From: an uncultured Ruminococcus sp.
GTDB lineage: Bacteria; Bacillota; Clostridia; Oscillospirales; Ruminococcaceae
Direction of reading: 5' to 3'
NCBI GenBank assembly: GCA_910584195.1
Contig: CAJTYV010000012.1
Span: forward strand, 28,921 to 92,920
DNA: 64,000 nt
Shown: piece by piece, positions 1-8,089 of the stretch
Layout: each line of letters opens with the position of its first letter
How positions within the stretch are numbered: the stretch's first letter is position 1
Position numbers and translations under genes: made by a program
Notes under the pieces: generated by a model
What the model was told of the DNA's origin: nothing
Seen by the model: the letters and a program-made list of their open reading frames with translations, nothing else
Database searches by the model: none

Positions 1-530
1 GCAGCAAAAAGCTTTGCAGTATCGACAAGGCAAACGTTCTTGAATCCTCACGGCTTTGGAGAAAGACCATGCACCGCCTTGCCGAAGAATATCCCCAAGT
101 TGAATATTCAGATATGTTTGTTGACAATGCAGCTATGCAGCTTGTAAGAAATCCCCGCCAGTTCGATGTCATCGTTACTTCAAACATGTTCGGAGATATT
201 CTTTCCGATGAAGCCTCGCAGATAACAGGCTCTATAGGTATGCTGGCAAGCGCGTCAATGGGCGAAACGACAAGGGGGATGTACGAACCGATACACGGTT
301 CGGCGCCTGATATTGCAGGTCAGAACAAGGCTAACCCTATCGCAACCATTCTTTCGGGCGCAATGATGCTGCGTTATTCTTTCGGACTTTCAGATGAAGC
401 GGATGCCATAGAAAAAGCAGTTGATAATGTACTCAACGCAGGTTACCGTACTGCCGACCTTATGGGAAGCTCAGAGGGCTCCCCCCTTACCTGTACGGAA
501 ATGACACAGAAAATTTCAGAGGCTTTGTAA
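1..530 (+). CDS. leuB: 3-isopropylmalate dehydrogenase, C-terminal part (5' end outside window)
   Basis: The reading frame is open from nucleotide 3 and reads SKKLCSIDKANVLESSRLWR before the first internal ATG, so the gene enters from upstream and the internal ATG at 69 is not its start. The family oxidatively decarboxylates 3-isopropylmalate in leucine biosynthesis. Visible hallmarks are the substrate and cofactor segments SNMFGDILSDEASQ and EPIHGSAPDIAG, followed by the helical C-terminus. The stop overlaps the next start (TAATG). About half the usual ~350 residues lie outside the window. Upstream leuC and leuD would be expected but cannot be seen. Confidence 0.95.
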   Translation, partial: SKKLCSIDKANVLESSRLWRKTMHRLAEEYPQVEYSDMFVDNAAMQLVRNPRQFDVIVTSNMFGDILSDEASQITGSIGMLASASMGETTRGMYEPIHGSAPDIAGQNKANPIATILSGAMMLRYSFGLSDEADAIEKAVDNVLNAGYRTADLMGSSEGSPLTCTEMTQKISEAL

Positions 531-1732
531 TGGCTAATATACGTGAAAAACTGGATAATCTTTATTGCGGACTGCATTCTTTGACCGTGTTCCGCAGCAT
601 GCTGAACGATAACGTTATTTCGGCTCTGTCGGAGCTTCTTAAACTTCACGCCGAAGGCAGAAGCTTTGATGCGGACGTTTATTCCGAATTTGCAGCGAGA
701 CTTTACGAACACACGCCCGACCTGACCGAATATATATTCAAAACAGTCTGCGAAAACGAAAATTTCTACATATGCGGACGCGCCAAAGGCAATACTTTTG
801 AAGAAATTATTGAAACTGCCGTAAAAAACGAGCTTAATCTTTTAAACGAACTTGCAGAACTTTCTCCCCAAGAGCTTCAATACGGATATTACCGCCACTT
901 TCCGCTTGCAGAATGGAAAACCTCGGAAATCAATTTTACATGCGAATATAAAAAACGACTCGAAAATATCGGTAAATACGGTTATGGAAAATACTCGCAG
1001 AACAGAATGTTTATTTTCAGAAATAATGAAACAGTTCCCGTAAAATTTCCCGATAAACAGCGGCTTTCCGAGCTTTTCGGATACGAACGGGAACGCCGTG
1101 AAGTCGTTAATAACACCCTTGCGCTGGTAACGGGAAAAAAAGCGCAGAATGTTCTGCTTTACGGAGATGCAGGCACCGGAAAATCGTCAACCGTCAAAGC
1201 TGTTGTCAACGAATTTGCCGATATGGGTCTGAGACTTGTCGAGATAACAAAAGAACAGCTGAGAGATATACCTGCGCTTATCGACGAACTCAGCGAAAAT
1301 CCGCTGAAATTCATTATTTTCATAGACGACCTTAGCTTCATGTCGGGCGAGGACTGCTTCGGCGCACTGAAAGCCGTTCTTGAGGGCTCTGTATCGGCGG
1401 GGTCTGATAATATCGCTATATATGCCACAAGTAACCGCCGTCACCTCGTCAAGGAAAGTTTCTCTGACAGAGAGGGTGACGACGTTCACAAAAACGATAC
1501 CATGCAGGAAATGCTGTCGCTTTCCGCACGTTTTGGTCTGAGAGTTAATTTCAGCCGTCCGGACAAAAAGAATTATACGGCTATCGCCCTTGAAATGGCA
1601 AAGACGCACGGCATAAATATGTCCGATGACGAAATAATACTTAAAGCGGAACAGTTCGCTATTTCGTCAGGAAACGGACGTTCACCGAGAACTGCACGTC
1701 AGTTTATCAATCAGTTAGTTATGGAGATGTAA
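530..1732 (+). CDS. DUF815-type AAA+ ATPase
   Basis: This is a cytoplasmic P-loop ATPase of 400 residues with no assigned cellular role. Residues 1-190 form an uncharacterised helical region. The AAA+ core follows, with Walker A GDAGTGKS at about 212-219, Walker B FIIFIDD at about 261-267, a sensor-1-like YATSNRRH near 297 and a candidate arginine finger in LSARFGLRV. The order matches the DUF815 family (ATP-binding proteins of about 400 residues in Firmicutes). The ATG overlaps the leuB stop as TAATG, and ilvA begins three bases after its stop, so all three are probably co-translated. No functional link to branched-chain amino-acid synthesis is known to me; the placement may be incidental. 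Confidence 0.85.
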   Translation: MANIREKLDNLYCGLHSLTVFRSMLNDNVISALSELLKLHAEGRSFDADVYSEFAARLYEHTPDLTEYIFKTVCENENFYICGRAKGNTFEEIIETAVKNELNLLNELAELSPQELQYGYYRHFPLAEWKTSEINFTCEYKKRLENIGKYGYGKYSQNRMFIFRNNETVPVKFPDKQRLSELFGYERERREVVNNTLALVTGKKAQNVLLYGDAGTGKSSTVKAVVNEFADMGLRLVEITKEQLRDIPALIDELSENPLKFIIFIDDLSFMSGEDCFGALKAVLEGSVSAGSDNIAIYATSNRRHLVKESFSDREGDDVHKNDTMQEMLSLSARFGLRVNFSRPDKKNYTAIALEMAKTHGINMSDDEIILKAEQFAISSGNGRSPRTARQFINQLVMEM

Positions 1733-1734
1733 AA

Positions 1735-2934
1735 ATGCTTACTTTAGACAAAATTTATCACGCAAAATACGTCCTGAAACAAGTAATCAGAGAAACTGAC
1801 GTTATTCATGCGCCAAAAATAAACCCAGAATCAAATATCTGGCTTAAAACTGAAAATCTGCAAATTACAGGATCGTTTAAGGTTCGCGGAGCTTATTATA
1901 AAATGTCCTGCCTTTCCGATGAGGAAAAGGCAAAGGGCGTTATTGCCTGCTCCGCCGGAAATCATGCTCAGGGAGTTGCTCTTGCAGCTTCCAAAAACGG
2001 CATACGCTCAATAATCTGCCTTCCGGACGGAGCGCCCATATCAAAAGTTGAAGCCACTAAAAGCTATGGTGCGGAAGTATGCCTTGTTAAAGGGGTATAC
2101 GACGATGCCTACAAAGAAGCGCTCCGTCAGCGTGATGAACACGGATACACTTTCGTTCACCCGTTTGACGATGAAAATGTTATCGCAGGTCAGGGTACTA
2201 TCGGTCTGGAGCTTATCGAGCAAATTCCCGATATGGAAGCTGTTATCGTTCCTATCGGCGGCGGCGGACTTATCTCCGGCGTTGCCTACGCCATAAAAAG
2301 CCTGAATCCTAAAATAAAGGTATACGGCGTTCAAGCGGCCGGCGCACCCAGTATGTACAACGCCGTACGCGACGGTCAGATAGAACGTCTCGACGGCGTT
2401 TCAACTATTGCAGACGGAATTGCCGTTAAAGAACCGGGTGAAAATACATTCAGACTTGTTTCGGATTATGTAGACGACATCGTTACAGTCACCGATGATG
2501 AGATCTCAGCGGCTATCCTCGCGCTTATGGAACAGCAGAAACTGGTAACAGAGGGTGCCGGAGCCGTTCCGGTAGCTGCAGCAATGTTCAACAAAGTACC
2601 TGTTAAGGACAAAAAGACCGTATGTCTGCTTTCAGGAGGAAATATCGACGTTACCATACTCTCGCGCGTAATAAAGAGGGGACTGCTTATGACCGGCAGA
2701 AACAGCACACTGAATATCGAACTTATCGACAAGCCCGGACAGCTTATGGACGTTTCACGTATTATTGCCGAACTCGGCGGAAACGTTATCTCTATTCATC
2801 ACGAACGAGCCAATGAAGGCTCGGACGTAAACGGCTGTTATCTGAGAATCGTCCTCGAAACACGTAACTACGAGCATATCGAGGAGATCAAAAACGCCCT
2901 CAAATCAAACGGATTTAAGCTTTCCGGTGACTAA
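1735..2934 (+). CDS. ilvA: Threonine ammonia-lyase (threonine dehydratase) with C-terminal ACT domain
   Basis: This PLP enzyme deaminates threonine to 2-oxobutanoate. The PLP lysine lies in GSFKVRGAY (K49), and the phosphate-binding glycine loop GGGGLISG is near residue 174. An ACT-like domain starts around residue 325 (IELIDKPGQLMDVSRII), giving a 399-residue protein of the short type with one ACT domain. Either the biosynthetic (isoleucine) or the catabolic role is possible. The adjacent leuB and the following ridA favour biosynthesis, since RidA hydrolyses the reactive enamine/imine released by this enzyme. The start is three bases after the upstream stop, suggesting translational coupling. 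Confidence 0.93.
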   Translation: MLTLDKIYHAKYVLKQVIRETDVIHAPKINPESNIWLKTENLQITGSFKVRGAYYKMSCLSDEEKAKGVIACSAGNHAQGVALAASKNGIRSIICLPDGAPISKVEATKSYGAEVCLVKGVYDDAYKEALRQRDEHGYTFVHPFDDENVIAGQGTIGLELIEQIPDMEAVIVPIGGGGLISGVAYAIKSLNPKIKVYGVQAAGAPSMYNAVRDGQIERLDGVSTIADGIAVKEPGENTFRLVSDYVDDIVTVTDDEISAAILALMEQQKLVTEGAGAVPVAAAMFNKVPVKDKKTVCLLSGGNIDVTILSRVIKRGLLMTGRNSTLNIELIDKPGQLMDVSRIIAELGGNVISIHHERANEGSDVNGCYLRIVLETRNYEHIEEIKNALKSNGFKLSGD

Positions 2935-2950
2935 ATATTTGCAAATATAT

Positions 2951-3004
2951 GGTGGACTCTGTCCCCCATCCCCCCTGCCAAAGGGGTGACCCCTTTGAAA
3001 TCTC
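2951..3004. repeat. Short copy of a dispersed GGACTC/CCTTTG intergenic repeat
   Basis: The stretch contains a hairpin CAAAGGGG-TGA-CCCCTTTG. Read on the plus strand it has the order GGACTCTG, AAAGG, CCCTTTGAAATCTC. This matches, with gaps, the reverse complement of the repeats at 18519-18637 and 41800-41919 (GGACTCCG, AAAGG, CCCTTTGGAATCCC). It lies directly after ilvA and may also act as its terminator. Family membership is by eye and tentative. Confidence 0.45.
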
Positions 3005-3010
3005 TGTTGT

Positions 3011-3087
3011 CGTAAGTGAGACAGTATAAAGTCTCCGTATTCTTTCAAAAGCTCATATTCCAGAGACTTTATTCTGTCTCACTTACG
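3011..3087. repeat. 25-bp inverted repeat with 27-bp spacer
   Basis: The arms 3011-3035 and 3063-3087 are reverse complements at 24 of 25 positions (CGTAAGTGAGACAG... and ...CTGTCTCACTTACG). The outer bases CTTTGAA (2993) and TTCAAAG (3096) could extend the pairing. It sits between ilvA and ridA. It could be a terminator-like or mRNA-processing hairpin, or a minimal palindromic mobile element. Confidence 0.7.
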
Positions 3088-3176
3088 AAAATGGGTTCAA
3101 AGAATTACCTCTCGACAAGAAGTAAGAGGTAACAAAATCACATAAATTACAAATAGTAACATTGGAGGTTTTAATT

Positions 3177-3554
3177 ATGATAAAAATTCATACAGAAAAA
3201 GCGCCTGCTGCCGTAGGTCCTTATTCGCAGGCTGTCATCTCAAACAAAATGGTCTATACCAGCGGTCAAATAGCTATAAATCCTGCCACCAATACCATTG
3301 AAGCTGTTACTATTGAGGAACAGACCGAACAGGTAATGCGCAACCTTTCCGCCGTACTTGAAACTGCCGGCTCATCATTTGACAAGGCAGTCAAAACGAC
3401 CTGTTTCCTCGCTGATATGGACGACTTTTCAGCATTTAACGAAGTCTACGGAAAGTATTTTACAAATCTTCCGGCACGAAGCTGTGTTGCCGTTAAAACT
3501 CTTCCCAAAAATGTTCTCGTTGAAGTAGAAGTTATTGCGGAAACTATTTTATAA
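3177..3554 (+). CDS. ridA: RidA family 2-iminobutanoate/2-iminopropanoate deaminase
   Basis: This small cytoplasmic enzyme, trimeric in the family, hydrolyses imines produced by PLP enzymes such as threonine dehydratase. It has 125 residues, the normal family length, with hallmarks AAVGPYSQAV near the start, YTSGQIAINP, the conserved arginine in NLPARSCVAV, and the terminal VLVEVEVIAE. The ATG at 3177 is chosen because GGAGG (3164-3168) sits eight bases before it. An in-frame TTG at 3162 would place the ribosome-binding site inside the gene. It follows ilvA, its classical metabolic partner. Confidence 0.95.
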   Translation: MIKIHTEKAPAAVGPYSQAVISNKMVYTSGQIAINPATNTIEAVTIEEQTEQVMRNLSAVLETAGSSFDKAVKTTCFLADMDDFSAFNEVYGKYFTNLPARSCVAVKTLPKNVLVEVEVIAETIL

Positions 3555-3578
3555 CTATTCTCTCTAAAGGAGGTTATC

Positions 3579-4514
3579 ATGAATATAAAAGAATTACAGG
3601 AAAAGGTTATTGAGCTAAAAAATAAAACCAATACAGCCATTCTTGCTCACAGCTATCAGGCACGTGAAATAGTGGAAGTCGCCGATTTCACAGGCGACAG
3701 CTACAAGCTCAGCGTAGACGCGGCGAATACCGAAGCGGATAATATACTTTTCTGCGGAGTACATTTTATGGCTGAAACAGCTAAAATGCTCTCTCCCGAA
3801 AAACACGTTTACCTCGCTAATAGAAATGCCGGATGTCCTATGGCTGAACAAATGGACAAGGATATGATAGCTCGGATAAAATCCTCAGACCCTGAACGCA
3901 CGGTCGTTGCCTATATCAATACGACTGCCGCGCTCAAAACCGTTTGCGATGTTTGCGTTACATCGTCCAGTGCGCTGAAGATAGTCAAGGCTCTTGATTC
4001 AGACAAGATACTCTTTATCCCTGACTGCAATCTCGGCGGCTGGATAAAAAAACAAGTACCCGAAAAAGACATAAAGCTTTTGCAGGGAGGATGTCCTACT
4101 CATGCGGCGGTGACCGTTAAAGAGGTCAAAGAAGCCAAATCAGAACATCCTGACGCTCTTTTTCTCGTTCACCCCGAATGCCGTCCCGAGATAACTGAGC
4201 TTGCCGACTATGTGGGTTCAACGAGCGGTATCATGAACTTCGCGAAAAATTCCGATGCAAAGGAATTTATCATTGGTACGGAAAATTCTATTGCCGAACA
4301 TTTACAATACGACTGCCCTGAAAAAAAATTCTATCCGCTGACGAAAAATCTCGTCTGCCGCAATATGAAGCTTACAACGCTGCCTGACGTGTACTTGTCG
4401 CTGCTGGCGATCGCCGGTGATCCGAACGGCGAGGCGTTCGAGATACTCATGGATAACGAACTGATTTCATCCGCACGTAAATGTATCGACAAAATGATAG
4501 AACTCGGAGGCTGA
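3579..4514 (+). CDS. nadA: Quinolinate synthase A
   Basis: NadA condenses iminoaspartate with dihydroxyacetone phosphate to quinolinate in de novo NAD synthesis, using an oxygen-sensitive [4Fe-4S] cluster. The protein has 311 residues, and the three cluster cysteines align with C86 (AGCPMAE), C172 (GGCPTHA) and C260 (LVCRNMK). Other hallmarks are FCGVHFMAET, YINTTAA and PDCNLGGW. AGGAGG lies just upstream of the ATG. No nadB or nadC is present nearby, so the iminoaspartate source is elsewhere. Its end nearly abuts hydE, another Fe-S enzyme. Confidence 0.95.
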   Translation: MNIKELQEKVIELKNKTNTAILAHSYQAREIVEVADFTGDSYKLSVDAANTEADNILFCGVHFMAETAKMLSPEKHVYLANRNAGCPMAEQMDKDMIARIKSSDPERTVVAYINTTAALKTVCDVCVTSSSALKIVKALDSDKILFIPDCNLGGWIKKQVPEKDIKLLQGGCPTHAAVTVKEVKEAKSEHPDALFLVHPECRPEITELADYVGSTSGIMNFAKNSDAKEFIIGTENSIAEHLQYDCPEKKFYPLTKNLVCRNMKLTTLPDVYLSLLAIAGDPNGEAFEILMDNELISSARKCIDKMIELGG

Positions 4515-4522
4515 GCTGTTAC

Positions 4523-5569
4523 TTGATAAATTTGATTGAAAAGCTTTACTGTACCGAAAACCTGACTGACGCAGAATTAAAAGCTCTTATTGAGGACAAT
4601 TCTGACGAAGTTTCCTCACATTTGGCAAAACGTGCAGATGAAATCCGACAGAAATATTACGGAAAAAAAGTATTTCTCAGAGGACTCATTGAAATATCGT
4701 CTTACTGTAAAAACGACTGCTATTACTGCGGTATCAGGCGGAGCAATAAATCGGCGGAGCGTTATCGCCTTGACCGCAGTCAAATATTAAAATGCGCCGA
4801 TATTGGCTATAAATTGGGATTCAGAACATTTGTCATGCAGGGCGGTGAGGACGCTTTTTTTAACGATGATTATATCTGCAGCGTCATATCGGAAATTCAC
4901 AGGAATTTCCCCGGCTGCGCCATAACCTTGTCCCTCGGAGAACGTTCAGCCGAAAGTTACGGAAAAATGAAGGCGGCAGGGGCTGACCGTTATCTACTTC
5001 GTCATGAAGCGGCAGACGAAAAATTATACCAAAAACTTCACCCTGCCGAAATGAGTCTTGACAACAGAAAGAAATGTCTGTATAATTTAATAGAGACAGG
5101 TTTTCAGACAGGTTCCGGTTTCATGGTCGGCGCGCCCTTTCAGACAACGGACAATATTATTTCGGATATTCGATTTTTACAGAAGCTGAATCCTCATATG
5201 ATAGGGATAGGACCTTTTATCCCTCACAAATATACGCCTTTTAGGGACGAAAGGGGCGGTACGGCGGAGCTTACACTGCGGCTTCTCGGCATATTGAGGC
5301 TTATGTTTCCTAAAGTACTTCTGCCGGCAACAACCGCTCTCGGAACTATTGCGGAAAACGGCAGAGTTTTGGGACTTAAAACAGGCTGCAACGTTATTAT
5401 GCCAAATCTTTCACCGGAAGAAGTTCGCTGTAAATACAGTCTTTACGACAATAAGCTTATCACAGGAGGCGAAGCGGCAGAGGGACTTTCTCTGCTTAAA
5501 TCCGAAATTGAAGCGGCAGGATATGAAGTTGCTTCCGAAAGAGGCGATTATGTATCACAACATTGTTAA
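4523..5569 (+). CDS. hydE: [FeFe]-hydrogenase H-cluster radical SAM maturase HydE
   Basis: A radical SAM enzyme that helps build the dithiomethylamine-bridged di-iron subcluster of [FeFe]-hydrogenase. The cluster motif CX3CX2C is C62-C66-C69 (SYCKNDCYYCG), followed by FVMQGGED, LSLGERS and GFMVGAPFQ, all typical of HydE. I place the start at TTG 4523, twelve bases after GGAGG at 4506-4510, giving MINLIEKLY and 348 residues, the family length. The ATG at 4481 would overlap nadA by 34 bases and add residues with no family counterpart. It implies fermentative hydrogen metabolism; hydF, hydG and hydrogenase genes are not in the window. Confidence 0.92.
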   Translation: MINLIEKLYCTENLTDAELKALIEDNSDEVSSHLAKRADEIRQKYYGKKVFLRGLIEISSYCKNDCYYCGIRRSNKSAERYRLDRSQILKCADIGYKLGFRTFVMQGGEDAFFNDDYICSVISEIHRNFPGCAITLSLGERSAESYGKMKAAGADRYLLRHEAADEKLYQKLHPAEMSLDNRKKCLYNLIETGFQTGSGFMVGAPFQTTDNIISDIRFLQKLNPHMIGIGPFIPHKYTPFRDERGGTAELTLRLLGILRLMFPKVLLPATTALGTIAENGRVLGLKTGCNVIMPNLSPEEVRCKYSLYDNKLITGGEAAEGLSLLKSEIEAAGYEVASERGDYVSQHC

Positions 5570-5674
5570 AATATATCAAAAGACAATGTAAAAAGCAGAA
5601 ACATACTTTCGTATAATGAGTTTTGAACGCAGTCATATAGGGAGAATATTTATAAGTATTTTAGGGGGATTTTT

Positions 5675-7003
5675 ATGGGAATAAAAAAAATTTCGGCGTT
5701 TCTTTTTACATTTGCTGTTATGGGAACTATAATGCCTGATATGCCGTCAGGTGCAAGTGAAAAAAAGATCAATAACAATGCTGTTTTATTAAGCTCGTCC
5801 GAAAATATCATTGGCAGCGGCGAATTAGGAAATGAACTTACATGGTCATTTGACGGTAACGGAACGCTCACTATAATAGGCAATGGTAAAATGCCAAACT
5901 ATGATAACGACTCTCCGGCATATTGCGAACATATAAACGATATAAAAAATGTAGTTATCGGATCGGGTGTAACGAGTATCGGAAAGTATGCATTTTATGA
6001 CTGTAAAAGGCTTACGTCAATAAATATTCCCGATTCTGTTGCATACATTGGCGAAAGGGCGTTCAGTTCCTGTATAAGTCTTAAATCAATTACGATTCCC
6101 GATACTGTTACAAGTATTGAAAACGGTGTGTTTTACTACTGTCAGAGCCTTCCGGAAATAGATATTCCCGATTCCGTTTCAAGTATCGGAGATTCTGCAT
6201 TTTACCGATGTGAATGCCTTACATCGGTAATTATTCCTGAATCTGTCACAAATATTGACGGCAGCGCATTTTCCGGCTGTTTAAATCTTGAATCAATAAC
6301 GATTCCTGATTCTGCTGCGAATATCGGGGATTGGGCGTTTGCTAACTGCACAAGCCTTACATCAATTACGCTTCCCGATTCTGTTTCTAAAATAAGTGAA
6401 AGCATGTTCAGATCCTGTGAAAGCCTTATGTCGATAACTATTCCAAATTCCGTTACAAGTATTGAGGACAGCGCGTTTTCAAACTGTACAAACCTTGAAT
6501 CAATAATTATACCCGAAGCAGTTGCGAGTATCGGCATTTGGGCATTTGATGAATGCGAAAAACTAAAATCAATAACTATTCTTAATTATAATTGCAATAT
6601 CGGCAGCAATGCAATCTCAAATAATTATGATTATGATACTCACACAGCCTCATATTACGGCATAATTAAAGGCTACAACGGCTCTACAGCCGAGGATTAT
6701 GCCAAAAAATACAACGGAACTTTTGAATCCCTCGGAGAAGCTCATGTTTTTGAAATGATCAAAGGCGATGTAAATAATGACGGTACTGTAGACTCCAGCG
6801 ATGCCGCGGTTGTGTTGGCTGACTATTCCTTAACCTCTACAGGAAAAAGCTCTGGGCTTACAGATACTCAGAAAACAGCTGCCGATATAGATAAAGACGG
6901 CAGAATAGATTCCTCAGACGCTTCTTTTATCCTCAGTTTCTATTCATACATTTCAACAGGCGGTACTGTTACGGATATTTCTGACTGGATGAAAAACATT
7001 TGA
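5675..7003 (+). CDS. Secreted BspA-type leucine-rich-repeat protein with C-terminal dockerin
   Basis: The 442-residue precursor starts with a signal peptide (MGIKKISAFLFTFAVMG...). After about residue 90 come roughly nine BspA/LRR_5 repeats of about 23 residues with the cadence SITIPDSVTSIGDSAF, about residues 95-310. The C-terminal ~70 residues form a type I dockerin with two calcium-loop repeats, GDVNNDGTVDSSDAA and ADIDKDGRIDSSDAS. A dockerin predicts docking to a cohesin on a cellulosome scaffold, so this would be an LRR binding or structural subunit rather than a known hydrolase. The repeats are also visible in the DNA as ~69-bp periodicity. A good Shine-Dalgarno (TAGGGGG) precedes the ATG. 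No catalytic domain was recognised. Confidence 0.88.
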   Translation: MGIKKISAFLFTFAVMGTIMPDMPSGASEKKINNNAVLLSSSENIIGSGELGNELTWSFDGNGTLTIIGNGKMPNYDNDSPAYCEHINDIKNVVIGSGVTSIGKYAFYDCKRLTSINIPDSVAYIGERAFSSCISLKSITIPDTVTSIENGVFYYCQSLPEIDIPDSVSSIGDSAFYRCECLTSVIIPESVTNIDGSAFSGCLNLESITIPDSAANIGDWAFANCTSLTSITLPDSVSKISESMFRSCESLMSITIPNSVTSIEDSAFSNCTNLESIIIPEAVASIGIWAFDECEKLKSITILNYNCNIGSNAISNNYDYDTHTASYYGIIKGYNGSTAEDYAKKYNGTFESLGEAHVFEMIKGDVNNDGTVDSSDAAVVLADYSLTSTGKSSGLTDTQKTAADIDKDGRIDSSDASFILSFYSYISTGGTVTDISDWMKNI

Positions 7004-7105
7004 TTTATCTGTTCTCTGTATATGAAAATTCACGAAATACGGAAAAACGGGGCGATAAACCGAAATTCCCACATTGCAGACAATGATTAATAAAAGGAGA
7101 TTTTT

Positions 7106-8044
7106 ATGAGAGTACGTTTTCATCTGCCTGATTTTGCAGGTCGGTTCAAGATGAATTTATTATTTGCTGATATGCTGAAAAACCGTCCGGAATTTTTCAG
7201 GGAAGGCGTAGAGATCGCCTCATTTTACGGAGTATTCCCACCGGCTGTTTGGAACGGCGGACGCACTCAGGGCGGAGTATGCGACCGTTCATACGTCAAA
7301 CAGGTCATAAAGGCTTTCAACGACAGAGGAATACCGTTGAGATTTACATTCACAAATCCGGCTTTGGAGAAAAAACACCTCAGTGACCCTTTCTGCAACA
7401 TGATACTTACCCTTGCTGACAACGGTCTTAACGAAGCTATAGTTATGTCCCCCCTGCTGGAAAATTATATCAGACGTAATTTTCCGAAATATAAGCTTAC
7501 AAGCTCTACATGCAAGCGAATCAACGATCCCGATAAGCTGAAAGAAGAACTTGAAAAGGATTACAGCATAGTGGTTGTAGACTACGATTTCAACAATAAT
7601 TTCGAAGTGCTTTCCAAACTTCCGCGCAAAGAGGACTGCGAACTTCTTGTAAATGCCTGCTGCGAACCTAACTGCCCTCGCCGCTCAGAGCATTACCACT
7701 CTATCGGCGTTCAGCAGATAGCATATAATGAGCATATTAAAAAATATCCAAATCTTCCATTTGACGCTTCCAAATTTGATCCTCAGCATTTCCGCGACTG
7801 CCCATATTCTCAAAGGGGCGTATTTGAAATACGAAATCTCCGCACCCACATTTCCCCTGATGATATATGGCAAAAATACGTACCTATGGGCTTTGAACAG
7901 TTCAAAATAGAGGGACGCACGTCAAGTCATCTGAATATTGCCGAAACCTATATGTACTACATGGCAAAACCCGAATACCGTGACGAAGCTCGTTTCACCC
8001 TGCTTAAAGCTATGGAAAACAGCGGCGCACTTAAATTTAATTAG
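7106..8044 (+). CDS. Uncharacterised cysteine-rich U32-peptidase-like protein, copy 1
   Basis: A 312-residue cytoplasmic protein without signal peptide or membrane segment. The late motif FKIEGR (266-271) and the alternating strand/helix pattern (RFTFTNP, ADNGLNEAIV, YSIVVVDYDF) resemble the TIM barrel of U32 proteins, including UbiU/UbiV. Cysteines C185, C186, C190 (NACCEPNC) and C232 are placed as in proteins that hold a [4Fe-4S] cluster, with C136 (TSSTCKR) also conserved in the neighbour. About 58-60 percent of residues match the next gene by eye. AGGAG lies 7 bases before the ATG. Function is unknown; peptidase activity is not implied, since several U32 relatives are RNA- or cofactor-modifying enzymes. 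Confidence 0.75.
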   Translation: MRVRFHLPDFAGRFKMNLLFADMLKNRPEFFREGVEIASFYGVFPPAVWNGGRTQGGVCDRSYVKQVIKAFNDRGIPLRFTFTNPALEKKHLSDPFCNMILTLADNGLNEAIVMSPLLENYIRRNFPKYKLTSSTCKRINDPDKLKEELEKDYSIVVVDYDFNNNFEVLSKLPRKEDCELLVNACCEPNCPRRSEHYHSIGVQQIAYNEHIKKYPNLPFDASKFDPQHFRDCPYSQRGVFEIRNLRTHISPDDIWQKYVPMGFEQFKIEGRTSSHLNIAETYMYYMAKPEYRDEARFTLLKAMENSGALKFN

Positions 8045-8089
8045 CTTTGATTCCATATTTTCGAAATTATGAATTAAAAGGGGATTTTT

